Source: Acidimicrobiia bacterium
Lineage (GTDB): Bacteria > Actinomycetota > Acidimicrobiia > Acidimicrobiales > JACDCH01
NCBI GenBank assembly: GCA_013694495.1
Contig: JACDCH010000198.1
Coordinates: 1 to 5,913, forward strand
DNA length: 5,913 nucleotides
Direction: 5' to 3'
Shown: positions 1 through 5,913 of the stretch, in pieces
How the letters are laid out: every line of letters starts with the position of its first letter
Position numbering within the stretch: position 1 is the first letter of the stretch
Position numbers and translations under genes: made by a program
The notes under the pieces: model-generated
What the model saw: only the letters and a program-made list of their open reading frames with translations
Told to the model about the DNA's origin: nothing
The model's database searches: none

Positions 1-67
<67 letters not shown>

Positions 68-93
68 CTTGCCCTCCGGTCGCTGAGCGCAAC

Positions 94-2062
94 TCAGCCC
101 GGGACGGGCTCGAGCAGGCCTTGGAGGCGGACGAGGCCGGGGCCGAAGCGCTCGTCGACGAAGCGCTGGACCTCGGGCGTCACGACTGTGATCCTTGCGG
201 TCACGAAGGGGTCGTCGGGCTCGACGCCGGCCGCCCAGATCCGGCCCAGCACGGCGCGGCTCTCGTCGTCGGCGTCGATGAGCGCGGCCTGGACGGCGTG
301 GAGCTCCGACTCCGTGGGCCGGACCTGGCGCTCGACGCACAGCGGTCCCTGCCACACCCGGCGGATGGCGGCTTCGGCCCGGGCGGCGTCTTCGGTCACG
401 ATGACGTTGATCCGCGCCGGGACGCCGTCGTCGGTGATGTAGAGGACCGCGAGGTCGGGCAACCCCTGGGCGAGGGGCCCGACGGCGGACGGCTCCACCG
501 GTGGCCCCTCGACGCCGGGATCGTCACAGAGTCGCGTCGGTTCGGGGTCGAGCTCGGGCTCGGCGCGTGGGCCGGGTGTCCCCGTGATCGACAGCGCCGT
601 GCCGTCCCACGTCCCCGTGAACGAGAACTCCCCCCAGGTCGTGCCGCGCACCGACTCCTCGCCGGCGACGGGCGTCCCACGACCACGCGTCGAGGGGCAC
701 GCCGTCGCACTGCGGCGGCCTCGACTGGAACACCGCCGAGCAGAGAACGGGACCGTCGGTGGCGCTCTCCAACACCATGCCGTCGCCCCGATAGACCGGC
801 TCGTCATCGGTCTCGGTCGCGGCGAGCCGGAACCCGCACACGCCAGCGGGTCGGCCGCTCGGTTGGACATCAGGCGGGGGGCAGGCGTCGGGAGCGCCGA
901 GGGCGGCGGCGTTCGGGAGGAACGAGGCGGCTTCGTCGGGGCCGAGAGCGAGCATCCCGAGGGTCCCGGTGAGCGGCAGCACCCGCTCTTCGACCGTGTC
1001 GCCGGCGACGTCGTAGCGACCGAGGGCGAGCGACTCCCCGCCCTGGGACCGACCAGCGAAGAAGAGCTGGGCGCCGTCCGGCGACCAGGCGATGGGGCCG
1101 TAGGGCTCGAGGGGGCTGGTCGCTACGGGGGTCACGGTGCCGTCGCTCGTGTCGACGAGCGCCAGCTGTTCGACGTCGCCGCCGCCGGAGAAGCGCACGG
1201 CGAGGCGCGACCCGTCGGGCGAAAACACGGCGGAGTACGGCGCGCCGCCCAGCTCGTCGGTGGTCACGGTCTCCCCGGTGGCGTGCGACCGCAGCAGCAG
1301 CCGCGTGCAGTCGCGCTCGCACCAGGCGAGCTGGCTGCTCGAGGCCGTCAGCGCCCGCCCGTCCTCGAGCGTCGCCACGACCGAGCCGGTCTCGGCTTCC
1401 CACAGGTCGACCGCCGTCGTCCGCTCGAGCGCGAGCCCGCCGGGCACCGCGGCCATCGGGAACCCGCCCGGCGTCTGCCACTGCCCGAGGAGCTCGCCGG
1501 CGGCGGAGAAGCGGCCGACCGTGTAGGCAGCCGCCGTGCCGCCGGGCTCGGGCTCGCCCATGACCGCCCACACGTCGCCGGTGTCAGGCCCGGGCACGAA
1601 CACCCAGGCGTCGCGGAGCGGGATCGACGGACCGCCGTCGAACGGGGCGAGGTGGGGTGGGCCGTAGCCGACGACGAGCGCGTCGCCCGACCGGAACGGC
1701 GGGCCCTCGTCGCCGGCGGTCTGGCCCTCGATCCGCCGCCGGCCGACGTTCCCCATGTCAAGGTCGAGGGCGGTGGCGCCGTCGTAGCCGTCGTCGAACA
1801 GCAGCACGACGCCGGTGTCCTCGGCGAAGACGGCGCCGTCCTCACGGCCCTCCTCCACCACGTCGACCTGGTGGGGCGGCCCGTCGTCGACAAGGACCGA
1901 TGCCGCGGCACCGGCGCCCGCCACCGCCAGCAGGCCGGCGACGACGAACGTCCGACGGCGGCGACGACGCCGGCGCGCCGCGCCGGCCACGAGGCGGGGG
2001 ACGACGTCGAGGTCGGGCACCTCACCCGCAGCGGCGCGCAGCTGGGCTTCCAGATCAGGCAC
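94..2062 (-). CDS. Bitopic membrane protein with extracytoplasmic propeller-like domain, putative anti-sigma partner; frameshifted
   Basis: The GTG start at 2062 overlaps the sigma-factor stop by 8 bases (GTGCCTGA) and has a GAGGAGG ribosome-binding site six bases upstream. Residues 1-29 are a short cytoplasmic segment, 30-37 are eight consecutive Arg, and 38-58 form one hydrophobic helix, so the rest should lie outside the membrane by the positive-inside rule. Residues about 80-390 look like a TolB/WD40-type propeller, with SPDG turns at 280-284 and 326-330 and a Cys pair at 248 and 252. A four-Cys module follows (394, 409, 441, 452). The original frame breaks after residue 464 and runs out at a stop at 524. 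The adjacent frame continues with sensible protein from 669 to a TGA at 94. Removing one C restores 655 residues. Position after an ECF sigma gene suggests a role in restraining it or sensing for it. The cytoplasmic part lacks the HxxxCxxC motif of zinc anti-sigma factors, so that role is inferred. No family name is assigned. Confidence 0.8.
670..672 (-). other. Single-base frameshift point (one extra C in a CCC run)
   Basis: On the coding strand the sequence reads GAC-GCC-CGT in the first frame. Dropping one C of the run at 672-670 gives GAC-GCC-GTC-GCC-GGC-GAG, which translates as DAVAGEESVRGTTWGEF and joins the two halves smoothly. Upstream of this point the other frame is Arg/Ser/Pro-rich shadow; downstream of it the first frame becomes Arg/His/Gly-rich shadow with weaker third-position GC. 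The switch is therefore localised to within a few bases. It may be a consensus error or a real mutation. In the latter case the product would lack about 191 C-terminal residues and gain 48 unrelated ones. Confidence 0.8.
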
Positions 2063-2585
2063 GGAGCGCCTCCTCGGGTTCGTCGGTCTCGTCTGCGTGG
2101 CCGAGGCCGGCCGCCCGGAGCCGGGTGATGGCCTGGTGCGTGAGGGCCTTCACCGTCCCCTCGCTGCAACCGAGGGCGACGGCCGCGCCGGCCACGTCGA
2201 GGCCGGCGTAGAAGCGGGCCACCACCGCCGCTCGTTGTCGGGGCGCGAGGCCGGCGACCGCTGCGCGGACCGCGACGGCGGCGGGCGTGTCGGGGAGGAG
2301 AGAGGACTCGGCGGGGGCGCCGGCCCGCTGGTGGGCGCGGCGCTCGGCCGCGCGCCGCTGGAACCACGAGCGAGCCAGGTTCAGCGCCGTGCGATGGAGC
2401 CACGCGTCGGGTCGCTCCATCAGCGCCACCCGATCCCACCGCTCCCACACCCGCACGAGCGCCTCCTGGGCGAGCTCCTCGGCGACCCCGGCGTCGCCCA
2501 GGTACAAGGCCAGCGAGCCCACGAGCCGCGGCCGTTCGCGGCGGCAGAACTCGATGCAGCCGTCGCGCCCGGGATCGTCCACCAC
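2055..2585 (-). CDS. ECF-type RNA polymerase sigma factor (sigma-70 family)
   Basis: A 176-residue protein with the two-domain layout of extracytoplasmic-function sigma factors, which replace the housekeeping sigma on RNA polymerase to read a small regulon. Region 2 spans about residues 12-80, with the typical segments GDAGVAEELAQEALVRVW (30-47), the RPDAWLHRTALNLARSW stretch (58-74) and a basic RRAAERR patch. Region 4 spans about 105-158: a LAPRQRAAVVARFYAGLD segment, then a helix-turn-helix at 131-156 with GCSEGTVKALTHQAITRL. The spacing resembles the SigE-like group common in actinomycetes. The frame stays open far upstream inside the protease gene, so the start is chosen by context: GTG at 2585, with GTG at 2582 or 2606 also possible (175 or 183 residues). 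None has a good ribosome-binding site. The downstream gene overlaps by 8 bases. Confidence 0.88.
   Translation of the reverse strand: MVDDPGRDGCIEFCRRERPRLVGSLALYLGDAGVAEELAQEALVRVWERWDRVALMERPDAWLHRTALNLARSWFQRRAAERRAHQRAGAPAESSLLPDTPAAVAVRAAVAGLAPRQRAAVVARFYAGLDVAGAAVALGCSEGTVKALTHQAITRLRAAGLGHADETDEPEEALRA
2069..2075 (-). promoter_or_regulatory. Strong Shine-Dalgarno site of the propeller membrane protein gene
   Basis: The coding strand reads GAGGAGG, then six bases, then the GTG start at 2062. It lies inside the last codons of the sigma-factor gene. With the 8-base gene overlap it fixes the start and suggests the two proteins are made in a coupled, matched ratio, as expected for a sigma factor and its regulator. 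Confidence 0.75.
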
Positions 2586-2629
2586 CCCAACAGACGCACG
2601 GGCCACCGCAACGGTGTAGCCCGTCGCGG

Positions 2630-3919
2630 CTAATTCAGGATGAGGGACCAGCCGTCGATGCTGCCGCTGAAGCGTTCCTCGTCGTCGGCGACGAGGAGGC
2701 GCCAGTCGCCGACGGGGTCGACGCCTTCGAGGGCGCCGAGGTCGGCCACCGCCCGGCGGCCTTTGCGCTGGGCGTCGTCGCCGCCGAGGTCGGTGGCGCC
2801 GATCTGGATCGGGAGGGGCCCGTCGCTGGCGTCGGGGCCGCCGACCACGACGACGAGCGTGCGGTCCTCGAGCGAGGTGGTGCCGCCGGCGTCGGACACG
2901 AGGGTCACGACCGTGCCGTCGGGCGCGACGAGCCACACGTCGAGGTCGCGGGGCCGGCCGTGGGTGACACCTTGCAGCTCGACGGCCACCTCCTGGAGCT
3001 CGCCGTCGAAGTCGTCGACCTCGACGGTCGACGGGTACGGCCCGGCCTTGCCCCGGGAGCCGACGGCGGGCACGCGGATCGGGTCGTCGGTCGAGAAGCG
3101 GGAGCCGTCGGGGGTGCCGGCGCCGTTGTCGGCCAGCCACTCGGTGAACGCGGCGACCTGCGTGTAGACGGTGGGCCGGAAGGCCCGCCCGCAGCCGGCG
3201 CCCCAGCTCACGATGCCGACCAGCAACCACTCGCTCTCGGAGCTGTCGCCGGGCACGACGAGCGGGCCGCCGCTGTCGCCGAAGCAGGCGTCGACGTGGC
3301 CCCGCTCCCGGCCGGCGCACACCTGGGTGTCGGTGAACACGTTGGATCCGTCCTGGGCGTACTCGCTCCGGCACCGGCCGTCGTCGACGATGTCGATGCT
3401 CGCCTCGAGCAGGACGTCGGAACCGCCGTCCCCCTCCGACGTGGCCCCGAAGCCGGTGACGTAGGCCGGGTCGCCGCCGGCGGTGAGGCGGGCTGCGGTG
3501 TCCGGGTCGGGCAGCGACACGGGCTCCACGCCGTCGGCCTCGTCGAACGGTTCGTCGAGCACGAGGATGGCGATGTCGTTGCGGATCTCGGCTGCGTCGT
3601 AGTCCTCGTGCTGCCGGATCGCCTCGACGCCGCGCTGCTGGCCGGTGTCCCGGTCGCTGAGGTCGACGCTCCCGGCGAACACCTCGATGTCGGACACGCC
3701 GAGCCCGTCGGTGCAGTGCGCCGCGGTGAGCACGATCTCGTAGGTCAGCAGCGAACCGCCGCACCACTGCTCGTCGCCCACGAACATGGCGACCTGCCAG
3801 GGCCACTCGCCGTCGTCGGCCTCGTCGCCACCGGTGATGGCGGCGGCCGGGTCGGCGCCCGGCACGCCCGCGACCAAGAGTGCAAGGGAGGCGGCGAGGG
3901 CGAGGAGGGTGCGGCGCAT
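2630..3919 (-). CDS. Secreted trypsin-like serine protease (S1 family) with C-terminal P-domain-like module
   Basis: A 429-residue exported endopeptidase. Residues 1-27 are a signal peptide (MRR, a Leu/Ala core, then an Ala-rich end). The mature N-terminus is ITGG at 28-31. The triad is His68 (TAAHC), Asp115 (NDIAIL) and Ser216 (GDSGGP). Asp210, six residues before the serine, matches chymotrypsin Asp189 and predicts cleavage after Arg or Lys. Asp215 can hold the free Ile28 amino group. Six cysteines fit the standard pairs 53-69, 183-201 and 212-243, and SWG is at 238-240. The trypsin domain ends near residue 265. Residues about 280-429 resemble the P domain of proprotein convertases, with DLDVWLVAPDGTVVTLVSDAGG-like and GSIDGWSLIL-like stretches. 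The ATG at 3919 directly precedes the signal peptide; its ribosome-binding site is weak. It lies between the cupin and sigma genes; its substrate is unknown. Confidence 0.93.
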   Translation of the reverse strand: MRRTLLALAASLALLVAGVPGADPAAAITGGDEADDGEWPWQVAMFVGDEQWCGGSLLTYEIVLTAAHCTDGLGVSDIEVFAGSVDLSDRDTGQQRGVEAIRQHEDYDAAEIRNDIAILVLDEPFDEADGVEPVSLPDPDTAARLTAGGDPAYVTGFGATSEGDGGSDVLLEASIDIVDDGRCRSEYAQDGSNVFTDTQVCAGRERGHVDACFGDSGGPLVVPGDSSESEWLLVGIVSWGAGCGRAFRPTVYTQVAAFTEWLADNGAGTPDGSRFSTDDPIRVPAVGSRGKAGPYPSTVEVDDFDGELQEVAVELQGVTHGRPRDLDVWLVAPDGTVVTLVSDAGGTTSLEDRTLVVVVGGPDASDGPLPIQIGATDLGGDDAQRKGRRAVADLGALEGVDPVGDWRLLVADDEERFSGSIDGWSLILN

Positions 3920-3930
3920 CGTGTGGATCC

Positions 3931-3957
3931 CACGCCGGCGGGGGGCAGGAGGTTCCC
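3931..3957 (-). promoter_or_regulatory. Possible ECF-type promoter upstream of the protease
   Basis: In the 69-base gap before the protease the coding strand has GGGAAC (3957-3952), a 17-base spacer and CGTG (3934-3931). Many ECF sigma factors recognise a GGAAC-like -35 element and a CGT-containing -10 element at this distance. The predicted transcript would start only about five bases before the ATG, which is tight although leaderless messages are common in actinomycetes. Matches this short occur by chance, so this is a weak call. Confidence 0.2.
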
Positions 3958-3988
3958 GAGGTTACGGAGACGGCGCCGCCGCCGGACT

Positions 3989-4468
3989 TCAGCTGCGCAG
4001 GACGATCACCGGCGGGTCGATCATGCCGTGCTGCTCGGCGCAGAAGGCCCGGTAGAGCTCGAGCATGCCGTGGGCGTCGATGACGAGCTCGACGTTGCCG
4101 GCGGCGTCGAGGTTGAGGTTGGCCCCGTGGATGGTGAAGCAGACGTCGGTGACCTCGGTGTTGGAGGCCGGCACGTTCAGCGTGTGGACGGACCCGGCCG
4201 GCTCGTAGAGGTAGGAGCCGGCGGTGTTCACCGCCTCGGGGCTCTCGAGGTAGTGCCAGCTCCCGCTGCGGGTGAAGGCATCGACGTGACCCGTGTGCTT
4301 GTGCGTCTGCACCAGGATCCCCGGCGTGAGGAGCGTGCGGATGACCCACACGCCCGTGGCGAGGTCGACCCGCAGCAGCTGGAGCCGGGAGCCGTCGCCG
4401 AGGTCGACGAAGGGCAGCTCGTCCTCGCCGCGGTGGATGGTGGGCGGGGCGGTCTCGGTCACGCTCAT
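3989..4468 (-). CDS. Cupin protein, 2,4'-dihydroxyacetophenone dioxygenase-like
   Basis: A 159-residue single-domain cupin, close to the usual length of this family, whose characterised members are iron enzymes that cleave the side chain of 2,4'-dihydroxyacetophenone to 4-hydroxybenzoate and formate. Cupin motif 1 starts at Gly50 and contains His56-x-His58; motif 2 is Gly84-x5-Pro90-x-Gly92-x2-His95. His56, His58 and His95 form a likely 3-His metal site. The canonical motif-1 glutamate is replaced in the Val62-Asp63 region; Glu75 is a possible extra ligand. The FTIHGANLNLD segment and the C-terminal VIDAHGMLELYRAFC are typical of the group. The ATG at 4468 overlaps the ligase stop as ATGA and has a GGGAGGA site seven bases upstream, so it is preferred over an in-frame start at 4576 inside the ligase. 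No signal peptide, so cytoplasmic. The true substrate may differ. Confidence 0.85.
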   Translation of the reverse strand: MSVTETAPPTIHRGEDELPFVDLGDGSRLQLLRVDLATGVWVIRTLLTPGILVQTHKHTGHVDAFTRSGSWHYLESPEAVNTAGSYLYEPAGSVHTLNVPASNTEVTDVCFTIHGANLNLDAAGNVELVIDAHGMLELYRAFCAEQHGMIDPPVIVLRS

Positions 4469-5913
4469 GGGGCGATCCTCCCGCGTTCGCGGTGCTCGTC
4501 GCGCAGCCGGCGCTTGTAGAGCTTGCCATTGTCGTCGCGCGGCAGCCGGTCGACGAAGGCGACGGCTCGCGGACACTTGAAGCCGGCGAGCCGCTCCCGG
4601 CAGAAGGCGAGGAGCTCGGCGTCGGACGCGGTGGCGCCGGGCTCGAGCTCGACGACGGCGAGGACGGTCTCACCCCACTCGTCGTCGGGGATGCCGATGG
4701 CGCCGGCGTCGGCGACGGCCGGATGGGTGAGCAGGACGGCGTCGATCTCGGCCGGGTAGATGTTCACGCCGCCGGAGATGATGAGGTTGGCGCTGCGGTC
4801 GGTCAGGAAGAGGAACCCGTCCTCGTCGAGGCGGCCGACGTCGCCCAGCGTGAAGTGCTCGCCCCGGTAGGCCGACGCCGTCTTCGCTTCGTCGCCGCGG
4901 TACTCGAAGCGCTGCTTGCCGGCGGCCCGGATCCACACGAGCCCCTCGTCACCCACGGGCAGCGGTGCGCCCGACTCGTCGCCGACGTGAAGGTGGCGGG
5001 GGTCGGGGCGGCCGACGGTCCCGGGCTTCGTCAGCCACGTCGCGCTGTCGACCACGCACCCGGCGCCTTCGGTGGCGGCGTAGTACTCGTGCACGATCGG
5101 CCCCAGCCACCCGATGACGGCCTGCTTCACGGGCACCGGGCAGGGGGCGGCGCCGTGCACGATCGCCTTCAGCGACGACAGGTCGTGCGCCTCCCGCTCG
5201 GCCGCCGGCAGGGCGAGCAGGCGATGGAACATCGTGGGCACGAGGTGGGCGTGGGTGACCCGGTGCTGCTCGATCAGGCGCAGCGCCTCGCGGGCGTCCC
5301 ACCGCTCCATGAGCACCACCGGGACGCCGCAGGTGAACGGGCACACCATGCCGATCTGGAACGGGGCAGCGTGGTAGAGCGGGCCGGTCACGAGGTGCAC
5401 GTCGCCGTCGCCGTAGGCGTAGGCGGCGACGCCGAGGAGCAGGCCGTCGGGGTCGGGCGGCTTGTCGACGCCCTTCGGGTAGCCGGTGGTCCCCGATGTG
5501 TAGAGCATCGCCGTGCCGAGGCTCGGATCGTCGATCGGCGCGCCGTCCTCTGCCGCGAGCGCGTCCTCCCAGCGCTCGAAGCCGGGGAGGTCGCCACCCA
5601 CGGCGAGGCGCACCTCCACGCCGTCGGCTCCGGGCACCGCGCGGGCGCAGCCGGCGCCGGCCACGAACGCCCGGGCTCCGCAGTCCTCGACGATGTACGC
5701 GGCTTCGGGCGCGGTGAGGTGGAAGTTCACCGTCGTGAGGCGGAAGCCCGCACGCGTGCAGGCGGCGTAGGTCTCGACGAACTCGGCCCGGTTCGTGCAG
5801 AGGATGGCGACGCCGTCGCCCGCCTGCAGCCCGCGACGGCGCAGCAGGCGCACGAGGCGGTTGGCGTTGGCGTCGACCTCGCGGCGCGTGCGGTCGCCCG
5901 ACGGCGCGATGAC
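4465..5913 (-). CDS. Acyl-CoA synthetase (AMP-binding, ANL superfamily), 5' end outside the window
   Basis: Catalyses ATP-dependent activation of a carboxylic acid through an acyl-adenylate to its CoA thioester, in the cytoplasm. The frame is open to the right edge, giving 482 visible residues; the first ones (GDRTRREVDANANRLVRLL) match the usual early region, so only some tens of N-terminal residues are missing. Using fragment numbering: the phosphate-binding loop YTSGTTGYPKGV is at 138-149; the adenine-side motif HEYYAATEG at 275-283; GDVGRLDEDG at 357-366 with the DR pair at 372-373; the hinge-region ISGGVNIYP just after; and the catalytic C-terminal lysine of NGKLYKRR at 464. All expected motifs are intact. 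The stop TGA (4467-4465) overlaps the cupin ATG. A GTG at 5853 falls inside the conserved region and is not the start. Substrate class (fatty, steroid side-chain or aromatic acid) cannot be read from the sequence. Confidence 0.93.
   Translation of the reverse strand, partial: VIAPSGDRTRREVDANANRLVRLLRRRGLQAGDGVAILCTNRAEFVETYAACTRAGFRLTTVNFHLTAPEAAYIVEDCGARAFVAGAGCARAVPGADGVEVRLAVGGDLPGFERWEDALAAEDGAPIDDPSLGTAMLYTSGTTGYPKGVDKPPDPDGLLLGVAAYAYGDGDVHLVTGPLYHAAPFQIGMVCPFTCGVPVVLMERWDAREALRLIEQHRVTHAHLVPTMFHRLLALPAAEREAHDLSSLKAIVHGAAPCPVPVKQAVIGWLGPIVHEYYAATEGAGCVVDSATWLTKPGTVGRPDPRHLHVGDESGAPLPVGDEGLVWIRAAGKQRFEYRGDEAKTASAYRGEHFTLGDVGRLDEDGFLFLTDRSANLIISGGVNIYPAEIDAVLLTHPAVADAGAIGIPDDEWGETVLAVVELEPGATASDAELLAFCRERLAGFKCPRAVAFVDRLPRDDNGKLYKRRLRDEHRERGRIAP
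4476..4482 (-). promoter_or_regulatory. Shine-Dalgarno site deciding the cupin start
   Basis: The coding strand reads GGGAGGA, then seven bases, then the ATG at 4468. It lies inside the end of the ligase gene. It supports the 159-residue cupin over the longer reading and indicates translational coupling through the ATGA overlap. Confidence 0.75.

Noticed and set aside
670..672. Programmed ribosomal frameshift as the cause of the frame change
   Set aside because: A +1 shift would be needed, but the CCC run is not in frame as a slippery proline codon (frame is GCC CGT), and no stop codon, stimulatory Shine-Dalgarno-like site or clear structure is next to it.
121..972. Plus-strand open frame of 283 codons near the left edge
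   Set aside because: It is antisense to the C-terminal part of the propeller protein and ends in an Arg-rich low-complexity run.
584..2128. Long plus-strand open frame of 514 codons
   Set aside because: It lies antisense to the propeller membrane-protein gene and its translation is a repetitive Arg/Gly/Ala/Val mix with no motif. Long antisense frames are normal in DNA this GC-rich.
3971..3988. GGCGCC-centred palindrome after the cupin stop as a terminator
   Set aside because: The stem is about four pairs with no loop and no T tract. It is better explained by GC-rich composition.
2960..4519. Long plus-strand open frame of 519 codons
   Set aside because: It is antisense to the protease and cupin genes, which have intact catalytic motifs. 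The product is Val/Gly/Asp-rich with no recognisable domain.
4469..4576. N-terminal extension of the cupin by 36 residues
   Set aside because: It lies inside the ligase C-terminus, is Arg/Ala-rich, and has no ribosome-binding advantage over the ATG at 4468.
2586..4673. Minus-strand frame open continuously upstream of the sigma factor, 872 codons in all
   Set aside because: The part above 2585-2606 overlaps the protease and cupin in another frame and is Arg/Pro/His-rich shadow. Only the last 176 or so codons look like protein.

Overview
The window reads as high-GC actinobacterial DNA (roughly 70% G+C by eye, GTG starts, strong GC preference at third codon positions). The gene set (a two-gene acyl-CoA ligase/cupin unit, a secreted trypsin-like protease, and an ECF sigma factor with a bitopic propeller protein) would suit an Acidimicrobiia-type or related actinomycete. 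That lineage call is inference from gene style, not from a marker gene.

Every gene I can support lies on the minus strand, so transcription runs from position 5913 towards 1. In that order: (1) the 3' part of an acyl-CoA synthetase of the AMP-binding (ANL) superfamily, entering from beyond the right edge and ending at 4465; (2) a 159-residue cupin of the 2,4'-dihydroxyacetophenone dioxygenase-like family, whose ATG overlaps the ligase stop as ATGA; (3) after 69 bp, a secreted trypsin-like serine protease with a C-terminal P-domain-like module; (4) after about 44 bp, an ECF-type sigma factor; (5) overlapping it by 8 bp, a single-pass membrane protein with a short cytoplasmic tail, a stretch of eight arginines, one TM helix and a large extracytoplasmic propeller-like domain, in the position of an anti-sigma factor. 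Gene 5 is interrupted by a one-base frameshift near 670-672. Beyond its stop there is a possible start of another gene, which is lost in a 33-base homopolymer at the left edge.

Two functional groups are visible. The ligase and cupin are translationally coupled and probably act in one catabolic step sequence on a carboxylic or aromatic acid. The sigma factor and membrane protein are also translationally coupled and look like an envelope-signalling pair. The protease sits between the two groups and could be a member or target of the signalling unit, but only its position supports that. I saw no RNA genes, insertion sequences, CRISPR arrays or convincing intrinsic terminators. No stretch longer than 300 bp lacks a gene. 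Nothing here amounts to a clearly new system; the points most worth checking are the frameshift, the protease's apparent lack of a propeptide, and the ligase/cupin coupling.
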